Of a stretch of DNA of 64,000 bases, positions 10,101 to 19,100 are shown piece by piece. The notes under the pieces are model-generated. The model was not told the origin of the DNA. It saw nothing but the letters and a program-made list of their open reading frames with translations, and did not search any database. Made by a program: the position numbers and the translations under genes. This stretch comes from Methylogaea oryzae (lineage in GTDB: Bacteria; Pseudomonadota; Gammaproteobacteria; Methylococcales; Methylococcaceae), in NCBI RefSeq assembly GCF_019669985.1, contig NZ_AP019782.1:2164001-2228000 (forward strand), written 5' to 3'. How positions within the stretch are numbered: position 1 is the first letter of the stretch; every line of letters starts with the position of its first letter.

Positions 10101-13100
10101 ATCTGCGGCGTGGTCATCAGATTGACGCCGCCCACCAGGGCCAAGTCGCAACTGCCCTCGCGGATGGCGCGGAAGCCCATTTCGGCCGCCACCAGGGACG
10201 AAGAACAGGCCGTGTCCAGCGCCACCGCCGGCCCGCGCAGGTCCAACAGATAAGCAATGCGCGACACCAGGATGCTGGCCGTGTTGCCCAGCAGCAACTG
10301 GCCCGTCACCTGGGCCGGGTCGTCCATGGGCAGGTGGCGGCTGTAATCGCCCTGCCCCGCGCCGATGAAAACACCGCAACGGGCGCCTTTGAGATGGACA
10401 TCGGACAGACCGGCATCCTCAAAAGCGTGCCAGGCTTCTTCCAGGAACAGCCGTTGCTGCGGATCCATCAATTCCGCTTCCCGCGGCGACAAATTGAAGA
10501 ACAGCGGATCGAAGCGGTCCACGCCGTCCACGAAGCCGCCCCATTGCACCGCCTCGCGCTGCTCGGGCCGGGACAGCCCGGCCAGGTGCGCGGCGGGATC
10601 CCAGCGCTCCGCCGGCACCCGCGTGATGCCGCTGCGGCCTTCCCGCAACAGCCGCCAGAAAGCGTCCTTGTCCGGCGCGCCCGGATAACGGCAGGCGATG
10701 CCGATCACGGCGACCTCCACCGGCTCGGCGCCGCCGGACGCGGCGACCGGCTGGGCGGCATGGGCGGCATGGGCGGCATGGACGGCATGGACGGCATGGA
10801 CGGCATGGACGGCATGGGCGCTAGCGGCGGCATGGGCGCTAGCGGCGGCCGGCGCGGCCAGCCGCGCCGCCAGGGCATCCAGGCTGGCCGCCGCCAGCAA
10901 GGCCCGCGCGTCCGGCGCCTGCGGGCCGAAAACCTTGCGCAAACGCTCGGCCAGTTCCTCGGCGGACACCAAATCCAGCCCCAAATCCGTCAGGGGCAGG
11001 CCAGTTTCCACGCTCTCCGCCGGCACCAGCAACAGCGCGGCCAGCTCGGCGCGCAACCGCGCCACGGGCGCACCGTCTTCCGCTGCCGACGCCGCGACCA
11101 GTGGCGCCGCGGCGGCCATCGGCACGGCTGCCGCGGCCGGGTTGCCCTTGGCCGACGAGTCGACCGGCGCCGCCGCGCCGCCGCGCCGCAGCAAATCCGC
11201 CACCGCCGCCAAGTCGCGGCAAGCGCCGACTTCGGCGCCGTCCAGGCGGCGGCCGAACCGCTGGGCGATAGCGTCCAAGATGCGCGCGGCCTGCTCCGGC
11301 CCGATGGCTAGGCGGTCCAAGGGCATGGCCGTATCGACGGCGGCGCTGTCCACGCCCAGGGCTTCCGCCACGCGGGCGCACAGGAATTCCAATACCGCGT
11401 CGCATAAAGGCTCGCCGCCGTCCTGGAGCGAACGCGCCTCCGGCGGCCGGCGGCTGGCCAGGTGGGCCGCCAGCGCCCGCACCGTGGGGAAATCGTACAA
11501 GCGCGTGGCCTGCAGATCGGTGCCCAGTTCGCTGTTCAATTTGTTCGCCACTTCCACCGCCAGGATGGAATCCAGCCCCAAGTCGGCGAAACCGGCCTGG
11601 TCGTCCAAGTCCTCCTGGTCGATATACAGCGCCGCGGCCAGTATGCGGCGGACGGCGGCCTCGATTTGGCCCGACGCCGCCGGCGTCTCGGACGCCACCG
11701 CGACGGCGGGCGCCGGCGGTCGAACCGGGGCGGAGACGGCGGCAGCGGCCGGCTGGCCCAGGCTAGCCGCCACGTAAGCGGCCAAATCGGCCACGGAGGG
11801 ATAATCGTAGAGCCGCGTCGCCTGCATTTGCAGGCCGAAAGCGGCATTGACGGCGCCGGCCACCTCCACCGCCAGGATGGAATCCAGGCCCAGGTCCATG
11901 AAACGGGCCTGCTCGTCCAACTCGTCCGGCGATACGTACAAAGCGGCGGCGACGATGGCGCGTATGCGCTCGGCGACCTGAGCGACCTGGGCCGCCGTGG
12001 ACGCAGGGCCGGCGGCGCGCGCCGTGGCCGCGTCCACGACGATTGGGGCGGCGGGCGCGGCAAAAACGTCTTCCGCGCGGGCGCTCTCCCCCGTCCCGTC
12101 CTCCGGGCGGCTTTCTGCCGACGGGAGATAGGACGACGAAGCCGCCTCCGGCCGCGGGCTCCCGGCGGGCGAACCGACGCCCGACTCCACCCAGCAGCGC
12201 TGCCGCCGCATCGGCACGCCCGGTAGATGCACGCGGCGCATGCGCTTCCCGGCGGCCAGGCCGGCGGCGATCAGCGGCCAATCGACCTCCACCCCGCTCA
12301 CCCAGAAGCGCGCCAACCGGCCGATATTGCCGGCGGCCACCAAGCGGGCGAAGAAATCCTGGTCTTCCGCCTCCTCGCCCAGGCTGAACGGCGATTCGCC
12401 GTCCCGCACCTCGCCCAGCAGCATGCCGGCGGGCTTGGGCGCGTCCTTTTCGATGTGCTCGGCCAAGGCGTACAGCGCCTGCACGGCGCCGTCCCGGTCC
12501 ATGGCCGGCAGGGCGGCGCGGGCCGCCAGCGCCGCGCGTCCGCACATCAAGGTGTGGGCCGCCTCCGGCAGCGCCGGCGCATCTTCCTCCGCCAGGCGTT
12601 CGGCCAAACGGCGCGCGTAGAGAGCGAGCAAGGCGGTCTCCGGCGCCGACAGCAGCAACAAGGCGGCGCCGTCGCCGTGGCAAGACGCGGGGGCCTCCGG
12701 CGCCTCTTCCACGACGGCGTGAGCGTTGGCGCCGCCGAAACCGAAAGCGCTGACGCCGGCGCGGCGCGGCGCGGCGGCGGCCGGCCAAGCGGCGGCCTCG
12801 CGCGGCAGGTGGAAAGGCGACCCGGCCAAATCGATGTAGGGATTCACCGTTTGCAAATCGGCCAGGGGCGGCACGACGCGGTGGCGCAGCGCCAGGATGG
12901 CCTTGAACAAGCCGGCCATGCCGGAGGCCGGTTCCAAATGGCCGATGTTGGCTTTGACCGCCCCCAGGGCGACGCCGTCGGCCGCCAAGCCGGCGAAAGC
13001 GGCCTTGAGCGCCTCGATCTCCACCGGGTCGCCCAGTTCGGTGCCGGTGCCGTGGGCTTCCACATAACCGATGCTGCCGGCGCCGACGCCGGCATCGGCC

Positions 13101-16100
13101 AGGGCGGCGTGGATCAAGTCCCGCTGCGCCTGGGAGTTGGGCGCGGTGAGGGATTGCGCCCGGCCGCCGTGGTTGACCGCCGTGCCGCGAATGACGGCGT
13201 GGATCGGGTCGCCGTCGGCCAGGGCGCGATTGAGGGATTTCAACACCAGCACGCCGGCGCCCTCGCCTTTCACATAGCCGTTGGCGCGGGCGTCGAAGGT
13301 ATGGCAGCGGCCGTCCGGCGACAACACACCCAGGCTTTGCGTGGACTCCAAGTCCTTCATGTCCAGCAGCAAGCTGGTGGCGCCGGCCAGCGCCAGCTCG
13401 CACTCGCCGGAGCGCAGCGCCCGCACCGCGCGGTGCACCGCGACCAGCGCCGAGGAACAGGCGGTATCCACCGACTCGCTGGGGCCGCGCAAATCCAGTT
13501 GGTAGGAAATGCGATTGGGCATCAGCGCATTGACGTTGCCCAGGGCCGCCTGGGCCATGGCTTCCGGCGCGGCGTCGCGCAGCAAAGCGGTGTAGCCGCT
13601 GACCTGCTGGCCGAAAAATACGCCGACAGGACGGCCAGCCAGGCTCGGCGGCGCGATGCCGGCGTCTTCCAGGGCGCTCCAGGACAAGGCCAAGGCCAAG
13701 CGGTGCTGCGGGTCCATGTGCACCGCTTCGCGGCGCGACATGCGGAAAAACGCCGGGTCGAAGTATTCGATGTCGTCGATGAATCCGCCCATGGCGGCGG
13801 CGCCGTCCGCCGCCAGGCCCAGCAGGCGGCGCCGGCTGTCCGGCATAGCACCCACGCTGATTCGGCCAGCCTCGATGAGACGCCAGAATGCGTCCACGTC
13901 CGGCGCGCCGGGAAAACGCCCGGCCATGCCGATCACCGCCACCGCGCGATCGTCTCCAGCGGTTGGAGCAACAGGCGCGGCGGCGGGCGCCGGCACCGCA
14001 GCGGGCGGAACCGCCTCGGCCGGCGTTCGCGCCTCGCCGCGCAAGGCGTCGGGATAGGTGTCGCGCAAGTGGGCGGACAGGGCGTCGATGCTGCCGTGGG
14101 CGAAAAACACCGCCGGCGAAAGGGCGATGCCGTAGCGTCGGGACAACAGCCCGGCGAACTCCTTGAGGGCGATGGAGTCGAAGCCGAAATCCCCGAAGCC
14201 GGCCGAAGGCGGCAAAGCGGCCGGGTCGAGCTTGAGCAGGCGACCGATCATGCCGGCCAGTTCGGTTCGAAGCGCGTCCATGCCGGGCAGGGCCTGGCTG
14301 GCGACGGTCGATATCGCCGAGCCAGGCTTCGCTTCCCACCCGCCGTTCCGGCCGGGAACGGCGGCCGCCGCAGCGGCGGAGCCGCCACCCGGCGACAAGG
14401 GCATTGCCGGCGTCATTGCCGCGCCTTCCGAGGCCGTGTCCTTCACTCCAGCCGCCTCCCCCACCGGCGCGCCGACCAAGCGCGCGATTTCATTGTCATT
14501 GCCCGTCATCACCAAAATCTCCGCCGGGGCGTCCGCCGCCCTGAGAGCCAAGTCCATTACCGCCAAGCCCGACTCCCGCGCCAGCATACGAATGCCCAGG
14601 GCCTTGCCGAACAGTTCGCTGCCTTCGCTGCCCAAGGCGGCGTGGCCGCCTTCCCAGATGGGCCAATCGATAGCCAAGGCTCGGCCGTGGCGACGGCCCG
14701 CCGCCGCTTCGCCGTTGCGCCATTCGGCGAAGCGGCCGAGGTAGGCGTTGGCCACCGCATAATCGCACTGGCCGAAGTCGCCCAATTGGGCGGCGAGGGA
14801 GGAAAACAGCACGAAAGCCCGCAACGGCCGTTCCGCCAGCACCTGATCCAACACCCGCGCGCCGTCGAGCTTGCCGGAAAAAGTTTTCGCCATATCCTCC
14901 CAGCGGCTTTGCGCCAGGGCGCGCTCGCTGGGCGCGCCGGCGGCGTGGATGACGTGGCTGATGGGCCCCAGCACGCCTTCGATTTCGGCGACGGCTCGGC
15001 CCAGGCTCTCCGCATCGGCCACATCGGCCTGGGCGTAATGGGCCTGCACGCCGTCGGCGCGCAAGGCGGCCAGTTGCACGGCCTTTTCCCCCTGCAGCGG
15101 CGACCGGCCCAGCAAACCGATGCGCGCGCCGCGCACCATGGCCAAGTGGCGCGCCAGCTGCGGTCCCAGTCCGCCGAGTCCGCCGCTGATCAGCCAGACG
15201 CCGCCGGACTCCGGCTCCGCCGCGGCGTTCAACGCGATGCGGCTTAAGCGCCGCACCCGGCGCTGGCCGTGGCCGTCGACGGCCGCTTCCCGCTCGGTCG
15301 CCGCCAATTCGGCCAACAGGCAACGGGCCATATCCGGCCCGGAAATACCCGCCGGCAACGCCAGGGAGCGCAGCTCCAAACCGTCGGCGGCGAAGCGCAG
15401 GGACGGCCCGGCCGCCACCGCCGCCGCCGCCAAGGGCGAGCCGTCGTGGACGTGAACCAGGGGCATGGACCGGCCCGGCCGGGCGAGCATGGCCCGCAGG
15501 GCGTCGAACAGCGGCGCCAGCACGGCGGCGGCCGTGCCGGCCGGCGCGGCGAACAGGAACAGCGCGGCGGCGTCGGCCGGCGGCTCGCCGCCCGCGTCGG
15601 CCAATACGACCGCCTCCACGCCGAGGGCGCGCAACGCATCGGCGGCAGCGCTAGCCCCGGCCGCATCGCCGGCCAGGCAAACGCGGCCGGGCAGCGGCTG
15701 CGGCGGCGCAGCGGCGCAGACTTCCCACACCGGCGCCAGCAGCGTCGGCAAGGCCGAGCGCGGCGCCTGCGGGGACGGCGGCGCCGCAGCCGGCAGCTGT
15801 TCCGGCGCGCTCAGCCAATAGGAACGCTCCTCGAAAGGATAAGTCGGCAAAGGAATGCGCCGTCCGCCCCGGTGCAGCGCGGCGAAATCCGGCAGCTCGC
15901 CGGCGAGGTATAGCCGTTCCGCTGCCCGCAACTCGACGCCGCGCGCCGGCGGCAAGTCCGCCGCGGGCGTTTCTCGCCCCGCCAAGGCGTCGCGCAGGCC
16001 GTCTAAATGGGCGACCGTCGTCGCCCAACGCTGCTCGTGGTGGCTGCGGCCCACGCCCAAAGTGAACGCGATATCCGCCAGCCGCGCCTCGCCGTGGGCG

Positions 16101-19100
16101 GCCAGCCACTGGGCCAGATCCCGGCGGCGGCGCTCCAGCGCGGCGGGGGAGCGGGCCGATAGCGCGATCAAAGCGCCCGGTTCGGCCGGCGCCGCCGCCG
16201 GCGCGGCGTCCGGCGGATCGGCCAGCACGATGTGGCAATTGGTGCCGGAAAACCCGAAGGAGCTCACCCCGGCGATCCGCCGCCCGCCGGCGGGGCGGGG
16301 CCAGGCGCGGTATTGGGTGTTGACGGCGAAGGGCGTCCGTTCCAGGCGCAGCACCGGATTGGGCGCACGGAAATGCAGCGACGGGTACAGTTCGCCGTGG
16401 CGGAACGACAACAGCACCTTGAGCAGCCCGGCGATGCCCGCCGCATGGGCGGCGTGGCCGACATTGCTCTTCACCGAACCCAACAAGCAAGATCCCGGCG
16501 CCGCCGTGCCGTCGGCGAATCCCCGCATCAATCCTTCGATTTCGATGGGATCGCCCAAGCGGGTGCCGGTGCCATGGGTTTCCACATAGCCCACTTGGGC
16601 GGGCTGCACCCCGGCCCGTTGCAGCGCCTTGCGGATCAGCGCCGCCTGGGAGGCGGCGTTGGGCGCGGTGATGCCGTTGGTTTTGCCGTCCTGGTTGGTG
16701 GCGGAACCGGCGATGACGGCGATGACGCCGTCGCCGTCCGCCAAGGCGCGGGACAGCGGCTTCAGCAGCACCGCGCCGCTGCCCTCGCCCGGCACGAAGC
16801 CGTCGGCGTCGGCGTCGAACGCGGCGCAGCGCCCCTGCGGCGACAGCATGCCGGCGCTGGCCGCCGCCGTGTTGAAGCCCACCGTGGTGTTGATGAACAC
16901 GCCGCCGGCGATGGCCATTTCGCATTCGCCCGCCCTGAGCGCCTGGCACGCCAGGTGCACCGCCACCAGGGACGAGGAACACGCCGTATCCACCGCCAGG
17001 GCCGGGCCTTTCAAGTCCAGCAAATACGCGATGCGCGCCGCCAGGATGGAAGCGGCGTTGCCGGTGAAGGCAAAGGCGTCCGGCACCACGCCGGCTTCCG
17101 CCATCAGGTGGGTGTAGTCGCCGCCGTGGCAGCCGACGAAAATGCCGCAGTCCGCCCCTTCCATGGCGGCGCCGGCGTATCCGGCATCCTCCAAGGCGCG
17201 CCAAACCTCGGTGAGGAATACGCGGTGCTGCGGGTCGGTCAGCTCCGCCTCGCGGCCGGAAATGCGGAAGAACATCGGATCGAACAGGTCGATGTTGCGC
17301 AGCAGCCCGCCCCAGCGCAAATACGGCGCCGCCCAGCGCAGGTGCTCCGGCGGATTGTCCGGGTCGATGCCCAGCCGATCGCGCGCGGCGATGATGCCGC
17401 TGCGGCCCTCGGCCAACAGGGCGTGAAAAGCTTCCAGGTTGTCGGCGGCGGCGAAGCGTCCGGCCATGCCGATGACGGCGATGGGGTCGTCGGAACTCCC
17501 GCCCCCCGGCACCGTCGCGCCGCGTGGGCACGCGGCCTCGACGCGCCCCGCCCCGTCGGCCGGCGTCCGCACCCCGTGTTCCTCTGCCAAATGCCGCGCC
17601 AAATCCCGCACCGTCGGCTGTTCGAACACCACGGTCGGGCTCAGGCTCAGGCCGTAGCGGCGGTTCAGGCGATTGATCAAATCCAGGCCGAGGATCGAGT
17701 CCACGCCGTAGTCCATGAAGCGGCCCAGCGGGTCGATGGCGGCGGCGGCCATGCCCAGGGTTTGGCCAGCCTCCTCCCGGATCGCCGCTTCGAGGGACGC
17801 CGGGGACGACGCCGTGGCGGCGACCGTGCCGGCCGGCGCCGGCAGCGTAACGCGCTGGCCCACGGCAACCGGCTCGGCCGGCCGGCCGTCGCGCCGCGCC
17901 AGCAATATGGCCTGGCCGTGCGGTTCCTGTTCGGACAGCCCCAAGGCCAACATTTCCGGGAAGCCGGCCTCGGCCAGCGCCGTCCGCCAGCGGGCCGGAT
18001 CGGCCAGGGGCGCGCCCGGCAAGCGGCGATTGGCGTCGCGGAACGCCCACCAGCCCTCGGTGAGGCCGAACGTGAGCGTGGCGAAATCCTGCACCGCGGT
18101 CACTTCGTTGAGAACCAGCGCGCCGCCCGGCGCCAACAGCCGCCACACGTAGCCGAGGCTCTCGCCCAGGTCCGGCACCGCGTGCAGCACGTTGGAAGCC
18201 ACCGCGATGTGGAAAGCGCCGCTAGCGAAACCCTGCGGCTCGCCGGGCCGGGTGGCGTCGAACAACGCCGGCTCCACCGCGTCGCCGAAAGCGTCGCGGC
18301 CGTGCTTGAGGAAGCCGAGGGAAACATCGCTGTACACGTAGCGGACTTGCCCGCCGAAAGGCCGCAACGCCTGCAAGATGGCGCTGGTGGCGCCGCCGGT
18401 GCCGGCGCCGATTTCCAGGATGTGCAGCGGGCCGTTCCCGCTGTCCAGGTGCCGGCGCGCCAGCGCCGCCACGCACGCGGCCATCAACCGATTGAAGTGA
18501 TCGGCCAGGCGGTTGCCTTTGTAAATGGCGCCCACCAGGTCCAGCCGCCCTTCCGGGAACAGCACCGCGTTGCCGTCGGCGCCGCGCAGCACGGCCGGCA
18601 AGGCGGCGGTAGTGCGTTCCAACAAGTCCAGGAAGGCCGCCGTGGCGGGCTGGTTTTGCCGCAGCGCCGCCTGCTCCCGGCGCAACGGCCCGTCGTCCAG
18701 GCCGGCGGGCGCGGCGGCCGCCAAGCGCAGCAAATCGCCCTCGATGCGTAGCAAGCCGTAACGCTCCAGTATCGGCAGCACCGCGTCGAACAAACCGCGC
18801 CGCTGCGCCGTCACGCCGAAATCGCGCGCCAAGGCGGCACGGGTGACGACCTTGCGGGAGCCTGCCAGGATGCCCGCTTGCAGCAGCGCCGCGCTGGCCG
18901 CTTTGCGCGCCCAGTCCTCCACTCGCGCAAACGCCTCGCCGTCGGCCAACAACGCCTCGTCCGGCGCGGCGCGCAACGGTTCGGCCGCCTGGAGAATCGG
19001 CGCCTGCCAGGAGGTTTCGACGGCGGACGCCGCCATCGGCGCTGGAGAAAACGCGGCGGAATCCACCACGGGCGCCAAAGGCTCGCAAACCACCGGCTGC

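Noticed and set aside
10753-10849. Short regular repeat as a CRISPR array
   Set aside because: The units are 9 bp with no unique spacers and are translated in frame.
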